Source: Ascochyta rabiei (taxonomy: Eukaryota; Ascomycota; Dothideomycetes; Pleosporales; Didymellaceae). From it: a DNA stretch of 64,000 bases. Below, one piece after another: positions 33,648 to 43,365 of the stretch. Numbering within the stretch: the stretch's first letter is position 1; the number at the start of each line of letters is the position of its first letter. The translations under genes and the position numbers were made by a program. The notes under the pieces are model-generated. The model did no database searches. It saw only the letters and a list, made by a program, of their open reading frames with translations, and was not told the DNA's origin. The stretch spans positions 2,480,001 through 2,544,000 of the forward strand of contig NC_082406.1 in assembly GCF_004011695.2 (NCBI RefSeq). Direction: 5' to 3'.

Positions 33648-34223
33648 TCACTCGGATATCGTTCGAACGATCTTCGGCACCGGTATTGTTGTATCTGTAG
33701 GTGTTACAGCGTAGTAGCGCACGCTCGATGTGCTAGTACTTCGTGGCCTGCCCGTTGGTCTTGAGCTTTCTGACATCGGGCTCAACATCATCGTACCGAG
33801 CGTACTGTTGCTGTTACTACTCATGGCGCTGATGCCGCTGCCTATGCTTGCAGCTGGTGCTTGCGTATTGATGTGCAATGGTACAAGCGGTGCGGGCTCT
33901 TGACTGACATGCTTGTATGCCGTGTCTGTGTCTGCGTGATCGACGTAAACCGTGACGCTGCTGGCTCGTTCCCGGCTGAACATGCTCGACTTGCGTTCAT
34001 CGCCTTCTAGAAGGCCTTCCTTTGCAGCTGTTGTTTGGGCAAGCTCTTTGTGTTGTCGATGTCTGTAGATGAAGAAGGCTATCGCGGCGACAATGACGCC
34101 AAGAGCAAGAGCACTGGCGACTGCTGTGAATGCAATATTTGAAGGCTTCCAGTAGTTTTCATCGGGTTTCGACGCCGACGTAGGGTTGGCAGAGAGGATG
34201 TTATCCACCGGTGTGGGAGCCAT
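33648..34223 (-). CDS. Single-pass membrane protein of unknown function
   Basis: Single exon, 191 residues. The short N-terminal part (about residues 1-27) contains a PDENYWKPSN segment just before one hydrophobic helix (about residues 29-51: IAFTAVASALALGVIVAAIAFF). A basic cytosolic stop-transfer segment (YRHRQHK) follows, and then a Ser/Thr/Pro-rich tail with many possible phosphorylation sites. There is no signal peptide, so the likely topology is N-out/C-in with a signal anchor. I believe similar small proteins occur in related ascomycetes, but I cannot name a function. It lies between the two copies of the small-protein/kinase module and is not itself duplicated. Confidence 0.7.
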   Translation of the reverse strand: MAPTPVDNILSANPTSASKPDENYWKPSNIAFTAVASALALGVIVAAIAFFIYRHRQHKELAQTTAAKEGLLEGDERKSSMFSRERASSVTVYVDHADTDTAYKHVSQEPAPLVPLHINTQAPAASIGSGISAMSSNSNSTLGTMMLSPMSESSRPTGRPRSTSTSSVRYYAVTPTDTTIPVPKIVRTISE

Positions 34224-35749
34224 AGCGAAAGCTATGAATGACAGTGCCGACGAAGGAGATGTGGTGGAGTTGCTGAGTTTGATGAATTTAGATACCCAGG
34301 CGAAGGATATATGTGATGTGTATCGGAGGCTGAAGAGCTCGATTGAAAGAGTACAAGATGCGGGTAGCGCTGTAAAGCTGAGACACGTTCGAAGTCCGGT
34401 ATTGTGATCAGCCTATCGTTGCTGCTTTCGAGTAGTGGCTGAAAAGCAAATTGATGCCTGGATGTCAGGCAAGAGATATAGCTTTCTGTGAAATGAGACG
34501 CGGTATGCATGGACCCGTTACTCCCTAGTTGTGGTGATGCATCATGAGGCAGGCATCCAGCTATACCTGTCTTAGTCTAGAGTAACGAGGGCTCAGCCTC
34601 AGCACCTGTGGGGAAATGGATCGTTCGGTCCATGACAGTTGAACGCCATTTGCGCCCCTGCTCTTTTCCCATCTGGGCTTTGAATAGCGAAAGAAACGTG
34701 GACGAATGAGGCGAGCAGTCGATTTGGAAAGTTGACAAATTTGGTACTGTTGCAGAAAGAGAAGCCTACCAGATGGTGGTGGCACAGGCTCATTGTAAGA
34801 ACACTATCAGAACGCGAGCGGCCGCATGAGACCAGACCAGTCACATTGCCTCAAAGCTACGCGTACGTTCTACACAGCAACCACGGCAACTGTGTTTGCC
34901 GGATTCGTCTGCGCGGCTGAATGACTGTGCAGCTTGTGGTACTGTGGATGCCAACCTGACTACTCAGTAGCAGTACTTTGTTTACGGCCGCTGTCACCCA
35001 CCAACAGGGAGATACTCGAGACCTCCATTTGCATCTGGGGCACGCTCGCAGCGATTCAGAGCTGTACCCAGGCGCTCCACAGTGAACGTGCGCGCAGCCA
35101 CATGCGCTAAAGGAAATGACAGAAACTACGTGATTCGATGAGAGACGCAGTTTGCCTTGCGATGTCGCGATTTTGTTGCAAGTGCGCCTGATGGAGTGAT
35201 TTTCGGTAGGCCTGATTGACGAAACATGTGCAAAAAGTGGAATTGATCTTGCCTAAAGCGCTATGGTGAAGCAGGAGCTCGCCGACATGGTTGACGGGAG
35301 GCCAGATTCTGCAGCCACAACTTCATCGCAGATGGTGAGTGGCCTGCCTTGCGGTGAGGGAATCCATCGACAACAATGCGGTCATGGTAGGCGATGCGGC
35401 ATGCGCTGTTTGGTGGAGCAAGAGCCAACGAGCGTGGTGTAAAAGTAGAAAAGGCTGGCGGCAACCAGCCGGCATGTCGTTGAAGCCTGGTCCCTCGCGT
35501 CGATCAGCCCCCACTTTAGGTGAGGTAGAGCAGCTATTTTTGGACCTCCACACCGCAATCCGCAGTCACATTTGCGCAGCGCAGTCAAGCAACGACAAAT
35601 GTTCCAAGAATCGTTGAAAAGGTGATATGTAAAAGTCTGTTTTGACACCCCTGTCTAGGTTACCGGCAGCCAGGCGGCTGGCTCATCTTGTGCAAGGGAG
35701 TAAAACGTGGCAAGGCTGAAATGTTGGCCGTCTTTGGGTGAGCTTACTA
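34224..35749. other. 1.5-kb intergenic region
   Basis: 5' flank of the membrane protein gene and 3' flank of the second kinase copy. Short overlapping frames on both strands; no domain, repeat or RNA gene recognised. Confidence 0.5.
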
Positions 35750-37157
35750 TTACGTCGTGCCATTGATATCTTTATCCATTGCAGCTCTGACTGCGTTCCG
35801 CTGATGATACAACGACTCCTGCTTATAAGCATGCAGCATCTTTCCAATAGTTGGTGCGAACCCAAATTCTTTCACTGCGTCTAGCCACTCGTCAATGATC
35901 TTGCTGTTCGTCAGGTCCCCGAGCACTGCAACGATCTCTCCAAATGCAGCCTTGAGTTTGTTTTGTCGGTAGACTCCAATCCATTTTGGACAAGTACGCT
36001 GCATCTCTTCTAGGAAGAAGACCCTTAGTTGTGTCTTTTCGTACTCGTCTAAGTGCTTGTAGTACATGGTTTTAAGCTCCTCTGATCCGTCATCCATAAC
36101 TTCTTTAGCATAATAGCCAGGGTCTGGACACTCGTGTCGGTCTAGCGCTGTCTCTAAGAATTTCGGGATCTCGCATGCGGCCCAGAGTGGTACGGCTGGC
36201 AGGCACTCCCAGTCGATGATGCCTAAAAACTCGTGATCCTCCCCGACAAATATGTTGCTCTCGTGTAAGTCGCCATGATGAAGCACATATGCTTCAGGTT
36301 CATCTTTAGGAACGACTGTGGGTAGCAAATCTATCAGCCGCTGGATTCGGACCTTGATAGCTTCTGGAGTATGGTATGGGTTTGGATCCTCGTCTGAGTC
36401 TGAATCGTCCTCTGAGTCTTCATCGACGGTGACTGGTTTATCTAAGGCCTGGAAGTGCAACTGAAGGCTCGTCTGGAGCCAATCTTAGCTGCTCCCAGAA
36501 GGACCTCGAAGTGATTCGAACTTCAAATGATTGCCCCAGAAAAAAGATCGAGAAACGGTCTTGCCTAGGCAGAACCCGTTCTCAAAGCCAGAGTGCTCAC
36601 GACCAAGCAAGACGATATCGGGAATATCTGCTGATGGTAGGCACTGGAGATCTTTGGTCGTGTACAAATTGCCCAAATGATTGAATCGCATCTGAAAAAG
36701 TTGTGCGACAGAGGAAATAACCCTACGCACCAAAAGCTCCTTCTTCAGCCGCGACATTGATCGCCATTGCTCTTCAAGTTTTGAACCAGTAACTTCATTC
36801 ATGATCATCCATTCGAATCCGAGCTCGTTGTTGTGTGATGACTCAAACTACTATAATACTGGATTGTTGTTGAACGTACTTGATGGTAGCAACTTCGCTC
36901 AAAGTTTTGAGCTGCGGCCGGACAGGTGCGGTGACACGCAAAACATAGTGTACATCTGGGCCGCACTGCACACTGTGCACTTTGTTATAAGCACCTTCCG
37001 CTAAGAATGTCACCACGCAGGGCGTTTCACGTGAAAGCCCAAGCTCGCGGCATGCAATATATTCGACAATTCTGATGTCTGGCTCCTTCACCCAGACCAT
37101 TTCCAGATTCCCGAACCAGTCGTACTTCCATGCTAGAGCTAATTGGTCAGCCATCAT
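35750..37157 (-). pseudogene. APH-like kinase pseudogene, module copy 2 (inverted)
   Basis: Paralogue of the kinase at 31607-32907, on the opposite strand. The likely start is the ATG at 37157, before the ALAWKYDWFGN segment. Two breaks are seen. Near 36844-36851 the frame shifts in the segment that should lead into ELGFEWMIM, with a few residues missing compared with copy 1. A TAA at 36487-36485 then interrupts the frame before DWLQ. The rest reads to 35750. The catalytic parts are better kept than in copy 1: LHHGDLHESNIFV carries the HGD catalytic loop and IIDWE the metal-binding Asp, followed by the LRVFFLEEMQR helix. No GT-AG intron of plausible length removes either break. Function is probably lost unless these are sequencing errors. 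Confidence 0.72.
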
Positions 37158-37558
37158 GAGTTGATTGTCGTTGGTTCGTCCGTAGTTTCCGTGAAGTCTT
37201 GAGGGGGACGTCGTAATGGGTACTTGTAGTGGTGTTTGCGTGATTGATGACTGTGCGGACGAAGTCAAGGGGGATAGAAGCTTTCTATAGGGGAAGATGT
37301 GTGGTATGCGCGCATGAAAATGGTGAAAGTGTCGCTTGGAGTTGATTGCATCGCTTTCACTATCTTGAGTCCCTACGTGAGGTCCGAAGTGTGTATGTTC
37401 GCTCTAACACCAAGGCGCAAACTGTTCATAAAATCGTCTGCAGGAGCAGGTTCTTGTCGGCCACCACGATTGCCCGCGAGAAACAACCAACCGTTCCCAG
37501 TGACCTGTTCTAGACTCGATTCCATCTACTCAGTATTAGAAAATTTTCGGCAAGCACC
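37158..37558. promoter_or_regulatory. Divergent intergenic region of module copy 2
   Basis: 401 bp between the kinase start (minus) and the ATG of the small gene copy (plus), matching the layout of copy 1 (476 bp). No clear TATA box or sequence block shared with copy 1 was noticed by eye. Confidence 0.4.
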
Positions 37559-37909
37559 ATGAGCCCTAAGAAGGTCATTCGTGCTTAGATCGATGATGTT
37601 CCCGACAACAAGTTGGAGGGCAGCATCCGTAATCGGGGTACCATCTGGGAGGATCGTCCGTCCAGGAACTTTCGTCTTGACAACCAAGAGGCCATTGTTC
37701 GTATAGGTGAGCCCGTCGTGTACAAAATCCAGGTTCAGGTCAACAATGGCTGTAGGATCTCAACCCTCAAGAAGGTTAAGAACGTGCTGGGTAAGACCGT
37801 CGCCTGGATCCTCGCCCCTGCTGAAGACCCTTGGTCCGCTCAGAAGATCCGAGATGAGCTCAAAGCCTCTATTACTGGAGACGTGTTGACGCGCCCAGGT
37901 AACAAGTGA
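37559..37909 (+). pseudogene. Small conserved protein, module copy 2, with early stop
   Basis: Inverted paralogue of the gene at 30753-31130. The frame starts MSPKKVIRA and stops at TAG 37586-37588 (codon 10), then stays open to 37909. Beyond the stop it aligns well with copy 1: IDDVPDNKLEG against IDKIPDSKLEG, NFRLDNQ in both, YKIQVQVNN against YNLQMQVNY, and SAQKIRDELKAS against SAAQIKDMLMAD. The intron of copy 1, just after the NFRLDNQ motif, is absent here. The ATG sits at the same distance as in copy 1, which favours a true nonsense change over a missing exon. The alternative, that the TAG is the acceptor of an intron from an unseen upstream exon, cannot be fully excluded. Confidence 0.65.
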
Positions 37910-37983
37910 AGTCTGGATCGACTTGGTGTTGATATTCCATCAGATTACGACAGCTCCTCTGCGCCAGTACATGCCACTCCAAC

Positions 37984-40900
37984 CTAAAGATTCTGCTCCT
38001 GTGTTTCTGCGTCTTCTTTCTGCCACCTTTCGAAAAGTTCCTTCCACCCTTGCAATTCAGAGTATCCTGGTCCCAAGACCCTTTCGGACGTTTTATAACA
38101 CTTCTCCATCAAAACGACGGCTTCGCGACCACGATTTTGTCGCTTGTACGTGATCGCGAGATTACTCATACTACTCAACGTATCTGGATGTTCTTCTCCC
38201 AGTGTTTTGATGTGCGTTCGCAAAGTGTGTTCAGCAAGCTTTTCAGCGTCTGACAAGCGTCCCTGGGCCCGATAGGTTGATGCTAGGTTGGCCATAGCAG
38301 TGAGGGTCGTAGGGTGGTCTTGTCCAAATTTCGTTTTATGGATCTCAAGTACTTCTTTGGCTAGTACTTCGGACTTGTCGTAAAGACCCTGATCACGGTA
38401 GGTTATCGCCAGATTGGCTTTGCTGTCTAAAGTTGAAGGGTGATCCTCTCCTAGTCTCTCCCTGCGAAGCTCTAACGTCTGGATATCCAGCTCTTGTGCT
38501 TCCTGGAATTTGTTTGCTTTCCAATATGTCGAAGCCAGGCTGACCATCCGGTTCATCGTATCGAAGTGATCAACCCCTAGCTTCATCTTACTTATGTCCA
38601 GGATTTGTACTTCTAGCTTTTCCGCGTCATCCAGTCTGCCTTGCGCTCTGTATGTTGAAGCCAGGTGAGCCTTGAAAGTCAGCAGTTCTACCTCTGCTCC
38701 TTGCGTTGTTTTGTAGCTTTCAAGGATCTGTAGCTGCATTTCCTCTGCTTCTTTCAGTCGACCCTGTCTTCTATATGTGTAGGCCAGGTTGCCCTTCACG
38801 GCTAGCGTTAAGGGATGGTCTGCGCCTAGCTGTATTTTGCGAGTTTGTAGTATCTGAACCTCCAGGTCTGCAGCATTCACCCACCGACCCTGATCCCTGT
38901 AAACAGTCGCCAGAAGAGTCAAAGTGTCCAGCTTAAAAGGATGATCTTGTCCCATTTTCATCTCGCTAGAAATCTCCAGGACCCGATTCAAAAGCTTTTC
39001 AGCGTCTGCCCATTGCGTTTGATCGTTGTGGATCGATGCCAGGTTCAACATACTGGTGAGTGTGTTCAAATGGTTTGTACCACGTATCTGTTCGTGCGCT
39101 TTGAGCGCTTTCATAAGTACAACTGTTGCTTCGTCATATCTGCCTAGCTGTTTCAGCGTCAAGCCAAGTCTGTTAAGACTGTCAATAGTTTCTGGGTCCT
39201 CAGGCCCGAGTAGAATTTCCCGGACCTCGAAGGATTCAAGTATCAGCTTGTGGGCTTTTTCGTACTCACCCATCCCACCCATATACCAGCCCACATTCGA
39301 CGACAACGACGCCCATAATTCCAACGCGTCCGCGCCGACTGGGAGATTTTTTAGAGCAGTCTGTGCATGTGGGAGTAACGTCTGACAGACGGACCAGTCC
39401 TCCAGCTGACCTGTTGGATAATTTTCGTTCATGAGTGCCACATAGATTTCCTTCCAGTACTCAAGCTCATCGCACAGCTCTAGCCATTTCTTCATAGATA
39501 ACTGCACCAACCTGTGCATATCAAAATTACCTCCGTCTGTACTTTGTTTAACGAAAGAGAAGCTCATCAATGTGTAGATGTCGTCTTCGAATCTGACGAT
39601 TTTGTTGCTTTCCCCTTCGTATCTATCCTGAAGAAGTGATTCAGGTATACTCTGCCGGTCAAAGAAGCTCATCAACGACAACAATCGAGCGGCTGAGGGT
39701 GTCTGCTTGCGGATATGTTCGAACGAGATTTGCCATGTTGCGATGATTGAGTTTAATGCTTCGCCATCCCTACGGTTGTCACCCATATTTTGTTCCAGTA
39801 AGTATGCTCGGTTGCGATCGCTCCTACGGAACTCCTTTACGTATCTAGAGATACTCATGCGCGGTTTTCTGCAGTTGATGAAGGCAGCCGCTTGAGTAAG
39901 AGCAAGCGGCATAAACTCGAGAGCATTTATCAATACGGTCGCTTCATCCTTCTCAATAGTTCCGTCGAACTTCTTCTGAAGAAGGGCGAACGCGTCTTTT
40001 TCGTTCATCGATCCGACCTTGATAATGCTGGTCTCGGTGCCCGTGAGTCTGTACGCAACATCGTAGCTGCGGGAAGTAACAAGGATCGAGCCGAGAGACT
40101 TCTGCGGTAGGAAATTGACAAGTGGCTCCGTCCATAGTGCATCAGAACTTTGGGCCACACGGCTTTGTGCTATGTCGTGGAAGAAGACGCTCACGTCATC
40201 TGCGTTATCGAGCACCATCACCCATCGTCCGTTCGATTCGTCGCACAACCAAGTGCGTACAAGCCGCATGTGGTCTACTTTTGGGTTGTTCCACCCGTCC
40301 ATTTTGATTGCTTCTGCGATCGTGCGGTATCCTTCTCTGAACCTCGCCTGTGTTCCGGCATGAACCCAAAATATCCATGGCGGAGGCGACTGTTCTTGAA
40401 CCTGATAGGCATACTCCACAGCGATTTGGGATTTCCTGTCTTCACTTTAGCGCTTACTCTAGTCGAGGGCTGTACTGCTTACCCCACGCCACCAAGACCA
40501 ACAAGGGCTGCACGAGCCGCAGGCTTTGCGCACAACCGACGTATTGCGTCAAGACTGTCACGAGTGACGAAGTCGCTATCGCGTTTGAATGGAACAGTGG
40601 ACAATGGCATGCGCTTCATTTTGGCACCTGGGCCAATGGCACCTCCCTGAGACTCTGCAATCTCTCCCTGGAGTCGTTGAAGAGCTTTCTCGTATCCTTC
40701 GCCATATAGGAGAGGCAAAAAAATGCCGAAAATGCCCAACATCGAGTATGCTTTGTCCTCTTGACAGGTGGTTTGACGTCCTTCTACCCAAGAGAATTTT
40801 TCTTCGATACTGAACTCGACCAGGGAAGCTCCTGATAAAGCTAACAACGGGATTTTGGTAATGTCGTGAATATGTTGCTGAAGCTCAAGACGGTCACCCA

Positions 40901-41429
40901 AGTACACACCTTCTTTAGAGAAGAACTCCACCACGGATGGAGCGAGCAGCTCTTGGAGAGTCCAGCCTCGAGTGAACCATCGACTGCTGACAAAGGCCGA
41001 CAACCAAGCTGAAGTTTCGTTGCCTTCTGTCTGATCAGCATTAGAGACGTCCGATAGGTAGACGTAACACTTTTTCGCATCTCGGTACCAGCGGAACATG
41101 GAATTGATGGCCCTTTGTAACTCGGTGAGATTCCTCTTGTCGATACAACAGGTATCCACCCAAAAGTAGCGCAAGCCATCCCGCTTTGCCTGTTGTGCAC
41201 AAAAACGAATCTTGTCGTAGCCCACTTTACGAGAATGTGGTCGCAGTCGGCGTAATGAGGCACGTATCCTACTATATCCATTTTTGTTGTCATTGACCAA
41301 GTCGTCGAAGGTCACCTCTTGGTCTCCCCAAGTATGCGAAAGTATAGCGTACGCGGGAACCGCATCATCGTTAGGGTAGTCCTTGGTCAGGTTGAACGTG
41401 TGCCCATCGATAGTCTCCAACAGTCGCAT
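37984..41429 (-). CDS. HET-NB-ARC-TPR protein (fungal NLR-type receptor)
   Basis: Exon 41429-40483, a 47-bp intron (donor GTAAGC, acceptor GACAG ending at 40436) that splits the P-loop, and exon 40435-37984 give 1132 residues. Residues 1 to about 240 are a HET domain: MRLLETIDG start, LSHTWG, YFWVDTCCIDK, the SMFRWYRDAKKCYVYLSDV segment, WFTRGWTLQELLAP and EDKAYSMLGIF. The NB-ARC domain has P-loop GLGGVGKS (311-318), Walker B VMVLDNADD (about 388), the GSILVTSRS sensor and a PLALTQAA motif. About ten TPR units of 41-44 residues fill residues 690-1110. In this class ligand sensing by the repeats triggers the HET domain, causing incompatibility-type cell death. The frame is intact. Convergent with the small pseudogene, 74 bp away. 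Confidence 0.92.
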
Positions 41430-43365
41430 CTCTCGCTGGAGTAGCTTTGGTTTCGAACGTTATAAGGGCGGGAAACATAGAATTGCGTATAGTTCCAGTT
41501 CTCTGACAGCGTTGACTTCCTATTCGCACATCTGTTGCCTGGTCGGTCAATTGTCGTGCAAATATGATCCTCGAGGGTGCTCTGGTGCAGCTGGTCAGAG
41601 TGCGATGCATCGCGTTTTAAATGAAGCAACGCATGGGTAGGCTGTGCTGGGGACACGAGCCGAGAGCTTTGCGCGCGGCTTTCCGGGTTCAGCTGCAGAA
41701 GGGCGCCAATGCTGCGTACATGATTGGGTGTATGGAACATATTCCCTGCCATATTCCTTCTGAAGTGGCTCACACATGCAGGCCTTCGATGCCGACTTAC
41801 GCTCAGGCGAGCTCTTTTAAAGCGCGTCAGGCATAACTTGTATCATGTCATGCTGCTTCTTCGAACGTGTATCTTGTTCGACAGTCGCGCACAGGCTTCT
41901 CGGAGTCTAGATTCACAACCTCTGATGTTTAGTGGTCTGGTGGTTTGTGACATCTTCGGCAATCGCAGGGAGAGAACGGCACTCGATCATGAGCCTGACT
42001 GACATTGACAGTCACGACAATTTGTGTAGTTAGGCGGACGAGAATGTCCTGGATTCGTGGAGGGAAGTGGGTCCGAATGAGGAAACCCAGGCCAGAGGCG
42101 GCAGTGCAGATAACACGCAATACAGAGTTCTCCATGTTCAGGCAACGAGTGCGTGCTATCCATGTCTCACCGGTGCATTGATGTTGTTCATGCTGAATGA
42201 TGCGCGAGTGCTGATCGTCATGGCGGAAATTTGGCGAAGTTTGGTTCAGGGATCAGGCGCGGAGCGGGACGGGACCACAAGGGAAGGCGCCGTTGCTGTG
42301 TAACGGTGTTGGACCGGCAGATCAATCGCAGCTGGGAGCGAGCAACATCGCTAGCAGCCCTGTGGAACATGCTACAGACGCACCGTAGCCCTTTGCTCAG
42401 CTCTCACCACATGGCTGCCGTGCGCGTACGGCGAAGCGAGGAGGTTGAAAGACGCGTTACCGAACAGTGGATCATGCAAGGCAGCCTCTTCCTCGGCACC
42501 ACATGTGCGCAGCAAGGCAAGGTCGTGAGGATGTCTCTGTGCGCGCCTGGCATCTCACCATGCATCCTCTTGAGGAGCCAAGGAGAGACGAAGTCGAGGG
42601 AGCGTCCGGGTGTCTCAGGCAAGACGCAGACTTCATGCGGCGGTGACCGGTCATAGCAACGAGGTCGAGTGGAGGAGACGTGGCCAGGAACGCTCGTCTG
42701 AAGGTGGCATGTGCTTCAACGAATGCGGGCAAGCGCTGTCTTGCCTATTGCGTGGTCTGTGTAGCGTTCGCAGCAGCAAGGACATTTGCTCGCTGGCGAC
42801 GCGAGGTGGCACGGGTCCCATCCATTGTGACTTCGAAGTTGTCCACCCTCACGCATGGAGAGCCGGACTGGAGACGGGTGCAGCGATCAACTGGCAGTGA
42901 GACGAGTCTGAGGCTTTCGGAGAGATTAATCTAGCTGGACCTCATTTCGGCGCGCATGGGTCTGACCAATCATGCTCCACATGGCATATTGGCTTAGTCC
43001 CTGCACGGGTAGCTAGGAGGCCGTGGCCGACCAGCGCCTCTCTTCCTGGACTGCTCCCCCATGTTGTTCTTCTTCCTTCAAGCGTCGCAACTCCCCACTC
43101 ATTACGCTCTTTCTCTGTTGCGGTAGAGCCCGGCTCTTTCCCTTCGTAGTCCACAGGAACCTCAACTCTTGCGGGCTTGAATTTAATAGTCTACTTTACA
43201 TACACGTTAGCTCCCCACACGCCCTATCTACTCTGCTACGAATGGACTTGTGAAGCTGCGCGTCCGCTATCGACATTACCTCGCCGCGCTCAACACCTCG
43301 CCGCTGCCCCACGATCTCCGGCCCCGCTTGGAGCTGTACGTTTGGACGCGCGACCATAGCTCGAC
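41430..43365. other. 1.9-kb intergenic region
   Basis: Divergent interval between the NLR gene and the SH3 protein gene; it must hold both promoters. The last 300 bp before 43366 are pyrimidine-rich on the plus strand (Ct-rich, like a fungal leader). Open frames of up to 141 codons overlap on both strands without recognisable features. Confidence 0.5.

Larger units (their letters stand above)
30753..37909. repeat. Inverted segmental duplication of a divergent two-gene module
   Basis: Gene order is small protein (minus), kinase (plus), membrane protein (minus), kinase (minus), small protein (plus). The two outer gene pairs are paralogous and mirror each other. Similarity is visible at protein level but no long DNA identity is apparent, so the duplication is old. 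No transposon ends or target-site duplications were seen at the borders. Confidence 0.7.

Noticed and set aside
36809..36845. Possible 29-bp intron that would mend the kinase frameshift
   Set aside because: Donor GTACGT and acceptor TATAG exist, but 29 bp is too short for a fungal intron and the join would not restore the missing residues.
30753..37909. Module duplication as a DNA transposon or retrotransposon
   Set aside because: No terminal inverted repeats, LTRs, target-site duplications or transposase/reverse-transcriptase motifs were seen.
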